64,000 nt of DNA from Terebella lapidaria (Eukaryota; Annelida; Polychaeta; Terebellida; Terebellidae): positions 22,541,001 through 22,605,000 of the forward strand of contig OX424563.1 in NCBI GenBank assembly GCA_949152475.1, read 5' to 3'. Below the pieces are notes generated by a model. The model worked only from the letters and a program-made list of their open reading frames with translations, made no database searches and was not told the DNA's origin. Below are positions 45,402 to 55,168 of the stretch, piece after piece (position 1 is the first letter of the stretch; each line of letters opens with the position of its first letter). The position numbers were made by a program, and so were the translations under genes.

Positions 45402-46869
45402 GGGACTTTTGGTCGTACGACCATCGCACATACACCATTTGACGCCGAATTAACCATATAAAAATACAAAAATACTGACAAAAATTAATGTTGATCAAAA
45501 GTGGAGTTATTGCGATTTTTCGATTTTGACCTTTTACATGACCTTGACCTTAATTTTCAACCTTGAGTTAAGAAACTCCACAGATTTGTTCAATTTGATA
45601 AGGCACAACTCCTGAGTAAAAATCAATAACCCATATCAGAAATTGGCCTCGCAATATGGGGTTGAAGGTTGCGAGACATGAAACCATAAAATCATGACCC
45701 TCAAATTTTCGACCTGGACCGAAAATCGGGACTTTTGGTCGTACGACCATCGCACATACACCATTTGACGCCGAATTAACCATATAAAAATACAAAAATA
45801 CTGACAAAAATTAATGTTGATCAAAAGTGGAGTTATTGCGATTTTTCGATTTTGACCTTTTACATGACCTTGACCTTAATTTTCAACCTTGAGTTAAGAA
45901 ACTCCACAGATTTGTTCAATTTGATAAGGCACAACTCCTGAGTAAAAATCAATAACCCATATCAGAAATTGGCCTCGCAATATGGGGTTGAAGGTTGCGA
46001 GACATGAAACCATAAAATCATGACCCTCAAATTTTCGACCTGGACCGAAAATCGGGACTTTTGGTCGTACGACCATCGCACATACACCATTTGACGCCGA
46101 ATTAACCATATAAAAATACAAAAATACTGACAAAAATTAATGTTGATCAAAAGTGGAGTTATTGCGATTTTTCGATTTTGACCTTTTACATGACCTTGAC
46201 CTTAATTTTCAACCTTGAGTTAAGAAACTCCACAGATTTGTTCAATTTGATAAGGCACAACTCCTGAGTAAAAATCAATAACCCATATCAGAAATTGGCC
46301 TCGCAATATGGGGTTGAAGGTTGCGAGACATGAAACCATAAAATCATGACCCTCAAATTTTCGACCTGGACCGAAAATCGGGACTTTTGGTCGTACGACC
46401 ATCGCACATACACCATTTGACGCCGAATTAACCATATAAAAATACAAAAATACTGACAAAAATTAATGTTGATCAAAAGTGGAGTTATTGCGATTTTTCG
46501 ATTTTGACCTTTTACATGACCTTGACCTTAATTTTCAACCTTGAGTTAAGAAACTCCACAGATTTGTTCAATTTGATAAGGCACAACTCCTGAGTAAAAA
46601 TCAATAACCCATATCAGAAATTGGCCTCGCAATATGGGGTTGAAGGTTGCGAGACATGAAACCATAAAATCATGACCCTCAAATTTTCGACCTGGACCGA
46701 AAATCGGGACTTTTGGTCGTACGACCATCGCACATACACCATTTGACGCCGAATTAACCATATAAAAATACAAAAATACTGACAAAAATTAATGTTGATC
46801 AAAAGTGGAGTTATTGCGATTTTTCGATTTTGACCTTTTACATGACCTTGACCTTAATTTTCAACCTTG
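45402..46869 (-). repeat. Identical 326-bp tandem units (about 4.5 copies)
   Basis: The palindrome GGTCGTACGACC recurs at 45411, 45737, 46063, 46389, 46715 and 47041, exactly 326 bp apart, and the intervening sequence appears base-for-base identical from about 45402 to 46869. The next unit then carries a few changes (GTTGAGAAACT, TTCCATTTG, ACTCGTGAG). The surrounding core units in the same element differ by 10% or more, so this block is freshly amplified or homogenised. Confidence 0.9.
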
Positions 46870-48001
46870 AGTTGAGAAACTCCACAGATTTGTTCCATTT
46901 GATAAGGCACAACTCGTGAGTAAAAATCAATAACCCATATCAGAAATTGGCCTCGCAATATGGGGTTGAAGGTTGCGAGACATGAAACCATAAAATCATG
47001 ACCCTCAAATTTTCAACCTGGACCGAAAATCAAGAGTTTTGGTCGTACGACCATCGGGCATGCACCACAGGGCGCGGAATTGACCATAAAAAAATATAAA
47101 AGTACTCAGAAAAAATAACATTGAATAGAAACGGAGTTATTGCGATTTTTCGATTTTGACCTTTACTATGACTTTAACTGTAATTCTTGATCTTGAGTCC
47201 TACATTTTTACACATATGTTCAGTATGATAAGACACACCTACTGATTAAAAATCAGCAACTTCTATCGGATTCTGACTGCACAATAACGGTTTGAATATT
47301 GCACAAAATACAAATGATCTGAAAACCCCCAAATGTTCAACCATGGGCGATAATCGGGAGTTTTGGTCGTACAACCATCGGACATACGTCAGCTGATGTC
47401 GAATTGACCAAATAAAAATACAAAAATGTTCAGAAAAATTAATTTTGATCAAAAGCCAAGTTAATGCAATTTTTCGATTTTGACCTTTACTATGACCTTA
47501 ACTCTAATCCTTGACCTTGAGTCCTATAACTTCACAATCGTGTTTTGTGTGATAAGGCACAACTTCTGAGTAAAAATCAGCAACATATATCGGGAATTTG
47601 CTCTATAATATGGTTTTGAATATTGCGAGGTAGAAAAAAACCTAAATTCGTGACCCCCAAATTTTCGACCCGGACCGAAAATCGGGAGTTTTGGTCGTAC
47701 GACCATCGGGCATGCATCATATGATGCGGAATTGACCATAGAAAAATATAAAAATAGCTAGAAAAAATAACATTGATTAAAAACGGAGTTATCGCAATTT
47801 TTCGATTTTGACCTTTTGCTTGACCTTGACCTCAATTTTTGACCTTGACCTCCCAAAAGTTAATCACTTGGTCGAGTACTGACTGCACAACTTCTGACAA
47901 ATTTTCAGCACTCTACGATCAAAATTGTGACCTGTAGAGCGCTAACAAACAAACAAACAAACAAACAAACAAACAGACAGACAAACGCAACTGACCAACA
48001 T

Positions 48002-48028
48002 ACTTGACGAAATTTAATTTCGTCAAGT
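48002..48028. repeat. Perfect 27-nt palindrome at element terminus
   Basis: Arms ACTTGACGAAATT and AATTTCGTCAAGT around a single T. Identical copies at 50517-50543, 52787-52813 and 52860-52886 mark the 5' ends of E2 and E1. Half of it (ACTTGACGAAAT) is the opposite sub-terminal repeat of each element. Confidence 0.85.
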
Positions 48029-48796
48029 AAAAATCGGCCATAGGCCAACACTTGACGAAATATCTACACATTTGTTTATTTACATTTAAAACATTTACTC
48101 ATAATTTACACATTGAAAATATTTACTGAACAACTAGCATTAGAAATTGACACATTTAAGACACCTCCTGAGCATCACCCAGCAGTAGAATTCACAATTT
48201 TAGAAATTAGACAAGAGTTGCTTCATTTACACAGTGACCTTGGCCTTAATACTTAATACTTAATACTTGGTCCCTGAATTCTGAATTTTCAAAAATTTGT
48301 TAGAATTAATAATGCACAACTCCTGAGCAGACATACATATTGAAATTTTATGACGTCTCCTGAGCAAGACCCAGCCATTTGAGACTGACTCATTTAAAAC
48401 ATCCAATCGATGTGTGTATCAACATAGTATATACTACTAACAGCACAAAATTTTGATGATGTCAATATAAAAAAAATCATAAAATACAGTATTGCTATTA
48501 ATGTTTGTTACTACAACTTGGTAACTTTCATATCATGATGCTGCATCTTTGGAGAACCATCTAATGAATTCAAGCAGATCGTGATGGCCGTTTTTGTATG
48601 CCATACTGGTATTATATGACAGAGGCGACGACAATTTTCGCACGACATAATGCCCATATTCCTACCAAATGATCATTCAACAGTGTATATTATTAATATA
48701 TCATAACACATTGCAAAAAGTTCTTGGATAACCGCTATAATAGATTATAATGGTACTGGATATTCTAAAAAAAAACAAAGAGCAAAAAAAATATTT

Positions 48797-48879
48797 ACCA
48801 GCAGGTAGATTCTAACCCACAGAGTCAACAGCCTACGTGTTAGAGAGCGAGCACTGTAACCACTCGGCCACCGAGCCAT
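48797..48879 (-). ncRNA. tRNA-like Pol III module, copy 3 (B box mutated)
   Basis: Same as copy 1 except that the B-box core TTCGAAT is changed to TTAGAAT at 48807-48817. The A box at 48860-48870 is intact. The hit on the most critical B-box base suggests this copy is a weaker Pol III promoter. Confidence 0.5.
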
Positions 48880-50469
48880 CATACAACTTGTTGCCGTATT
48901 CCCTTCCCCATTGTGAACAACTTTTACTGTACATGTATGACCGCATGCATGTCGGCATGACTGCACGAAGAAATCGATCCCAAAATAACTGTAACTTTAT
49001 AACCCAAACTAATATTGATAACCAACTTTCACAGTCAACTCAATTGGAGAATTAGAGCAAGGAAAGTCCACATTTCATATTTGTGTATTCAAATCTGCAT
49101 AAAACATTTCATATTTCCTATAAATTGGCAACTTATGTTAGGTAATTTTGCGGCCACTACTCTAGGGCTACAACTATGCAACTTGCACATGACCCCCAGA
49201 TTTTCGGCATCGGGCGATAATCGGGAGTTTTGGTCGTACGACCATCGCACATACACCATTTGACGCCGAATTGACCATACAAAAATACAAAAATACTGAC
49301 AAAAATTAATGTTGATCGAAAGTGGAGTTATTGCGATTTTTCGATTTTGACCTTTTACATGACCTTGACCTTAATTTTCGGCCTTGAGTTAAGAAACTCC
49401 ACAGATTTGTTCAATTTTATAAGGCACAACTCTTGAGTAAAAATCAATAACACATATCAGAACCTGGCCTCGCAATATGGGGTTGAAGTTGCGAGTCATG
49501 AAACCATAAAATCAAGACCGTCGAATTTTTGACCCGGACCGAAAATCGAGAATTTTGGTCGTACGACCATCGGGCATGCACCACAGGACGTGGAATTGAC
49601 CATAAAAAAATATAAAAATACTCACAAAAATTAACATTGAATAGAAACGGAGTTATTGCGATTTTTCGATTTTGACCTTTACTATGACTTTAACTGTAAT
49701 TCTTGATCTTGAGTCCTACACCTTTACACATATGTTCAGTGTGATAAGACACACCTACTGATTAAAAATCAGCAACTTATATTGGATTTTGACTCCACAA
49801 TAACGGTTTGAATATTGTACAAAATTCAAATGATCTCAAAACCCCCAAATGTTCGACCTTGGGCGATAATCGGGAGTTTTGGTCGTACAACCATCGGACA
49901 TACGTCAGCTGATGTCGAATTGACCAAATAAAAATACAAAAATGTTTAGAAAAATTAATTTTGATCAGAAGCGAAGTTATTGCGAATTTTCGATTTTGAC
50001 CTTTACTATGACCTTAACGCTAATTCTTGACCTTGAGTCCTATAACTTCACAATCGTGTTTTGTGTGATAAGGCACAACTTCTGAGTAAAAATCAGGAAC
50101 ATCTATCTGGAACTTGCTCTATTATATGGTTTTGAATATTGTGAGGCAGGAAAAACCTAAATTCGTGACCCCCAAATTTTCGACCTGGACCGGAAATCGG
50201 GAGTTTTGGTCATACGACCATCGGGCATGCATCATATGATGCGGAATTGACCATAGAAAAATATAAAAATACCTAGAAAAAATAACATCGATTAGAAACT
50301 GAGTTATTGCGATTTTTCGATTTTGACCTTTTCCTTGACCTTGACCTCAGTTTTTGACCTTGACCTCCCAAAAGTTAATCACTTGGTCGAGTACTAATTG
50401 CACATCTTCTGACAAATTTTCGGGACTTTACGATCAAAATTGTGACCTGTAGAGCGCTAACAAATAAAC

Positions 50470-50500
50470 AAACAAACAAACAAACAAACAGACAGACAAA
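50470..50500. repeat. (CAAA)n(CAGA)n microsatellite
   Basis: Part of the 5' region of element E2. Homologous tracts are at 42855-42877 (E6), 47945-47990 (E3) and 52710-52770 with 52814-52845 (E1). All precede CGCAACTGACCAACAT and the terminal palindrome where these are kept. Confidence 0.8.
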
Positions 50501-50543
50501 CGCAACTGACCAACATACTTGACGAAATTTAATTTCGTCAAGT

Positions 50544-52886
50544 AAAAATCGGCCATAGGCCAACACTTGACGAAATGACTAAACATTTGTTTACATTTAA
50601 AACATTTACCCATAATTTACACATTGAAAAGATTTACTGAACAACTCCTCGACATTTGAAGAAAGATACTTTTTTCATGAAATTTTTACGTTGGGCAAAC
50701 TTTTCAAGGTCAAGGTCAAAGTGCACATTCAAGGTCAGCGGACAAAGACCTTTTGATATGCTACAATATGGTCCCAGTTTGAACTTTCTATGACGAATAG
50801 TTCCGAAGTTATGGCAATTTTCTGTGATTTTGACCTTTTCTTTGACCTTGATCTTGACCCTTGACCTTGGGTCACGAAAACTGTGCATTGCCCGTGCATG
50901 AAGATATAAATTATACTTGAACAATTCCATCAGAATCGAACAAGAATTCCGGACACTGTGGCTTTTCGAAATTTCGAAAAATTTACGTACATGAGGTCAC
51001 TGTGACGTCAATAAACGTCACATTTGAAAACTGATGGGAAACTATTTATCATGGGTTCAAGGCCTTCCATTTGATATATTACTTGATACCTTTTAGTTAG
51101 TTTGAAAATTTGACCTTGAAGTTTTGCTCATGTGACCTCATTTTTCCGATCCAGTTCAAGGTTAATCATGGAATTGACATATAAGTCTGATTGCTATACC
51201 TCTTCTGAATGATATGGTTCAAATTTTATGAGACTACAACGATTCAAACAGATGTTATAACCGAAAGGGTGTTTTTCTGGGATTTCAATGACCTTGACCT
51301 TGACCTTTGACCTTTGTATTTCAATTTTTAAAGGTCAATGCTATTAATATGCATGTCAAGTTTCAAGGTATTCCATACAGTATTGACGCTGTTATGGCCT
51401 TTTGAAATTTCGGTACTTTGACGTTTATGACGTCATTGTGACGTCAGTGTACGTCGCAGCGCCGAAAATAGGGCATCACTGCAATCAATGGCTCAAAACC
51501 TTTCCAACGATATACTAATCGATATGGTGCGATGACCTTCGTATTTGACCTTGACATTCACCTTAGGCGAACTTCTCAAGGTCAAGATCAAATGCCAAGG
51601 CCAAGGTCACAGAAGATAGGACTCGAGTTTATCTACAATATGAACTTGGTTTGAAGTCTCTATAACAAATAGAACCGAAGTTATGGCCACTGATGTGTTT
51701 TTAACATTTTGCGTGACCTTGACCTTGATCTTTGACCTTGAGTCACGAAAATTGTGCATTGCCTGTGCATGAAGACATATATTATAAATGTGTAATTTCA
51801 TAATATTCAAACAAGATTTGTGGACACTACGACCGTTTGAAATTTCGGAAAATTAACGTTTATGACGTCACTGTGACGTCAATAAACGTCACATCTCAAA
51901 ACTGATGAGACATTATGTACCAGGCAATCAAGACCTTTCATTTGATATACTACTTGATAGGTTTCAGTTAGTTTGAAAATTTGACCTTGAAGTTTTCCTC
52001 ATATGACCTTATTTTCCTGACCAAGTTCAAGGTCAATCATGAAATTGACATATACGCCCGATTGCTATACCTCTTCTGAATGATATGGTTCAAATTTCAT
52101 GAACCTACGACAATTCAAACGGATCTTATTACCGGAAACGTGTTTTTCTAGGATTTCGATGACCTTGACCTTGACCTTTGACCTTTGTACTTAAATTCGT
52201 AGAGGTCATTGCTGTCAATATGCATATCAAGTTTCAAGAGATTCCATACAGTATTAACGATGTTATGGCCTTTTGAAATTTCGGAAATTTGACGTTTATG
52301 ACGTCATTGTGACGTCAGTTTACGTCGCAGCGCCAAAAATAAGGTATCACTGGAATCAGGGGGTCAAGACCTTTCCAACGATATACTACTCGATATGGTG
52401 CGCTGACATTCGTACTTGACCTTGACATTCACCTTATGGCGAACTTCTCAAGGTCAAGGTCAAATGTCAATGTCAAGGTCACAGAAGATAGAACTCAAGT
52501 ATATCTACAACATGAACTTAGTTTGATGTCTCTAGGACAATTAGAACCGGAGTTATGGCCATTTATGTGTTTTTGACGTTTTGCGTGACCTTGAACTCAA
52601 TATTTGACCTTGACCTCCCAAAAATGAACTCATCCATCTGTATTTGATTGCACATCTTCTGACCTATTTGCATGATTCTACGATCAAAATTGTGACCTGT
52701 GGAGCGCTAACACACAAACAAACACACAAACAAACAAACAAACAAACAAACAAACAAACAGACAGACAAACGCGACTGACCAACATACTTGACGAAATTT
52801 AATTTCGTCAAGTAACAAACAAACAAACAGACAGACAGACAAACGCAACTGACCAACATACTTGACGAAATTTAATTTCGTCAAGT
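50544..52886 (-). mobile_element. ACTTGACGAAAT-ended tandem-repeat element E1 (variant core)
   Basis: Shares both termini with E2: the GGCC-ATA-GGCC hairpin (50551-50561), ACTTGACGAAAT (50565-50576), the (CAAA)n microsatellite and the palindrome. From about 50640 the core is different: two direct copies of about 865 bp with paired TGACGTCA sites and long TGACCTTGACCTTTGACCT runs. The 5' terminal block (microsatellite plus palindrome) is itself duplicated (52787-52813 and 52860-52886). AGAACCGGAGTTATGGCC near 52547 links this core to the other families. Confidence 0.7.
50992..52317. promoter_or_regulatory. Paired CRE-like TGACGTCA sites among AGGTCA runs
   Basis: TGACGTCA pairs start 11 bp apart at 51428/51439, 51863/51874 and 52299/52310, with a degenerate first partner (TGAGGTCA, 50992) beside the intact site at 51003. 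They recur about every 425-436 bp and are embedded in AAGGTCA / TGACCTTTGACCT runs. Eight-base palindromes of this type are the known CREB/ATF consensus, and AGGTCA direct repeats are nuclear-receptor half-sites. That any factor binds here is inference. Confidence 0.4.
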
Positions 52887-53111
52887 AATGAATGTGTGCT
52901 AGTGTACCATGTGTGCAGGTGTACATACATCACAAGAAAAAGCTTGATTGTATTTATTTGGGTCTAAATGGATATGAAAACTTAGGTATAGACCCCAAAA
53001 TGAATATCCTAGGTTGACTCAGTCCGAAGTTTTGGACATTTTAGTGAAAACTTATCGAAATTTGGCGGCCATCTTGGATTCATGGACATATTCATATTAT
53101 AAATATTTATT
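52887..53111. other. Short spacer, no feature recognised
   Basis: Joins the element array to the right inverted flank repeat. Includes TTTGGCGGCCATCTTGGATT near 53056. Confidence 0.4.
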
Positions 53112-53407
53112 TAACTAATGTTTTCCCATGTACAATGTATCAGGCCCCTACAATAAGCAGCAAAAGGTAACAAAGATTGTATTTTGTAGACCTATGCAGC
53201 CTAAAGTGAAGCAATATCAAAATTCGAGATTTCGCGGGCGGCCATTTTGAAAAATGGCCCGAAAACCAATTTTTGCAATGGATGCGCAACCGGAGACATA
53301 TGTAATGCTTATTAGTAATAAAACACCTTGAGAAAAAAGTTGGCTTCAGAGGATCATGGGGGGGGGGGGGGGGGGTTGCAAAGGGACCCCCCGTACATGC
53401 CCGACTA
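53112..53407 (-). repeat. 300-bp inverted repeat, right copy flanking the 40-53 kb array
   Basis: Reverse complement of 39541-39840. It ends CCCGTACATGCCCGACTA and holds a G-run of about 18 at 53357-53375. The hairpin GGCCATTTTGAAAAATGGCC (53240-53259), lost in the left copy, is kept here. Confidence 0.75.
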
Positions 53408-54351
53408 TGATGAATGTCGATTATCATGATTATCATGTAGCTAATATTCTTGTCCATATGTGGAAAATACATTTTGAGTATCAATGTGTTATGCTTGATG
53501 ATGACCCAGTAGCCAATCATTGTCACAACTTTTGCTCAAGAAATGTGTTTGTAGTCAATAATATGTACATCTGTACAGAATAACATCGAAAAATAATATG
53601 TTGAAAGTATGTTATTCATATAGCACAATTATGTTGTTCGTTATATATTTTATATATTTTTTTATGTTTTCGAGGAATGTCTCAGCTGATGACATTTTTT
53701 TAAACAAAGAATGAGAGTAGTGTTACCCAATTAATAAGTCATTGTTTCCAGCTAAGTGCCATGTTTGGATTAAATTATAACAATTTAGGAAAACAAAACT
53801 AGCCCAGAAATGTTACTTTATTATGCATATATTAGAGCACTGAATCGGATCACATGACCGTATAGGATACGGAACTAACAAAGTGTTTTATTATATAATA
53901 GCTATATTATCAACTTTTATTGTGCAAAAAACGCGTCCTATATCACCATAAATAACGATTTGGAGACAAGTTAACGCATCGATCCATATGGACGAGTCAT
54001 AAAATTACGGTATTGACCGATTGAGACGTCGCATTCAAGTATAGCAAATCAAGAAACGTTTGTTCTGTGTGAATCTGGCGCTGATCAGAAGTCGGAGAAC
54101 TGTCAAAATGACAAAGGCTGCAAATCGACAGTAACCAGAACATTGTCTTTCTTGTGTTTCATCATTCTCATCAATTGCCCGCATTTCCATCGGTACTCTG
54201 ATTAACACTCATCATGGCTGAGGTGAGCGTGAGTAGATCAACCGTGAATACATGCTTCTCCAACGTATTTTGAGGTAACGAGTGCTGGAGAATAGAATGA
54301 GGGTTTTACAGGTTCTCGAAATAAACCTCGAAATATATAATAAAACACTAG
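53408..54351. other. Intergenic DNA, no gene seen
   Basis: About 0.9 kb of unique-looking AT-rich sequence. Open frames are short and lack family features. Confidence 0.4.
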
Positions 54352-54479
54352 CTTTCACTGCCGGTCATTATGTTGTTTTACTGACCCCAGAAATACCATA
54401 ATCACCTCGGTTTCACCTCGGTCATTATGATATTTTTGATGTCTGTAAAACAACATAATGACCGGCAGCAAAAGTCAAT
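54352..54479. repeat. Near-perfect 128-nt hairpin (short foldback)
   Basis: Arms start CTTTCACTGCCGGTCATTAT on the left and end in its complement on the right. Pairing extends over about 50 bp per arm with few mismatches, around a 14-nt centre (TCGGTTTCACCTCG). Could be a minimal MITE or a structured-RNA/small-RNA precursor. No flanking duplication is obvious. Confidence 0.7.
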
Positions 54480-55158
54480 AACAGTTCACCATAGCTAGCA
54501 TTTGAAGTGCTACAGTCAGTTGGGACACCACTGTGCTACACCCTTTCCCAACCCATAGCTAGTAAAGGAGATGCACTACACATAGACGTAGTCCATTATC
54601 GTCCACTCTTACGCCTGAATTTGTTGCAGGAAGTTTTAAACAGCAGAGCAAACACTAGTCGCTGGGTGCAACGGAAAATATGACATTATTTCAATACGCC
54701 TGGGCCAACTATTGCATTGGTCAGCTAGTGCAGTGTTTTTAGGCTCCACTGGTCTGGCATATCTGCTATCCAGCAGTGTTTCAACAGTGGGCTTCACTCC
54801 AGTATGGCGTTCGGTGCAGTGGAGATTATGGTAGGGGAGACATGTCAATACAATGTATGGTAGTCTGAGGACAGACAGATACATATGGTATGTATGGACG
54901 AATTCTTGCTGACTGTTTAGGGCGAAATAACTGAAGATAACAAGATGTGTATATTGTTCACACATTGTCACTGCGTATTGTCAATGTAAAATTAAATATT
55001 TGAATTTAAAATATGTGGTTTGCGTTGCAAACAACTGACAGTATTGTAATTACCGCGAGCTTTTAGGCAAGTAAAGCAGTCGAAAGTGGACATCCATCCG
55101 CCGTAACCTGTCAATGACCTCGACAACTCATCAATATATTGTTCAAATTTCTTAAAAA
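54480..55158. other. Intergenic DNA, no gene seen
   Basis: No recognisable repeat. A minus-strand open frame of about 110 codons at 54636-54971 has no domain or compositional support. Confidence 0.4.
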
Positions 55159-55168
55159 TCCAGGGTAC

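Larger units (their letters stand above)
44241..48028 (-). mobile_element. ACTTGACGAAAT-ended element E3 (full, expanded core)
   Basis: Bounded at the left by the AAAATCGGCCATAGGCC hairpin and at the right by the perfect palindrome at 48002-48028 (arms ACTTGACGAAATT around one T). It contains an arm with the second tRNA-like module, a core of about eight units including the identical 326-bp block, and the (CAAA)n(CAGA)n microsatellite at 47945-47990. The arm differs from E6/E2 by several percent. It is the longest member because of core amplification. Confidence 0.7.
48029..50543 (-). mobile_element. ACTTGACGAAAT-ended tandem-repeat element E2 (full)
   Basis: Complete member, 2.5 kb. Left (3') end: AAAAATCGG, GGCC-ATA-GGCC hairpin (48036-48046), ACTTGACGAAAT (48050-48061). 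Then come the arm with the third tRNA-like module, four core units of about 325 bp (palindrome words near 49231, 49556, 49883 and 50208), the GAGCGCTAACAAA microsatellite to 50500, and the terminal palindrome at 50517-50543. No coding capacity, so non-autonomous. Nearly identical to E6. Confidence 0.75.

Noticed and set aside
45568-46785. Four identical 79-codon minus-strand frames.
   Set aside because: They are translations of the identical 326-bp tandem units; identity reflects DNA homogenisation, not a protein family.
47943-52770. CRISPR-like reading of the regularly spaced repeats in the 40-53 kb array.
   Set aside because: Units are 325 bp or more, the spacers are themselves homologous, and the sequence context is eukaryotic.
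39541-53407. A Polinton/Maverick-type giant element (13.9 kb with long terminal inverted repeats).
   Set aside because: No coding capacity at all between the repeats, no 6-bp target duplication, and the interior is a tandem array of short elements.
39550-53526. Proline-run frames at 39550-39744 (plus) and 53140-53526 (minus) that resemble each other.
   Set aside because: The similarity comes from the underlying inverted 300-bp DNA repeat and its poly-C tracts; frames break at the homopolymers and no known domain is seen.
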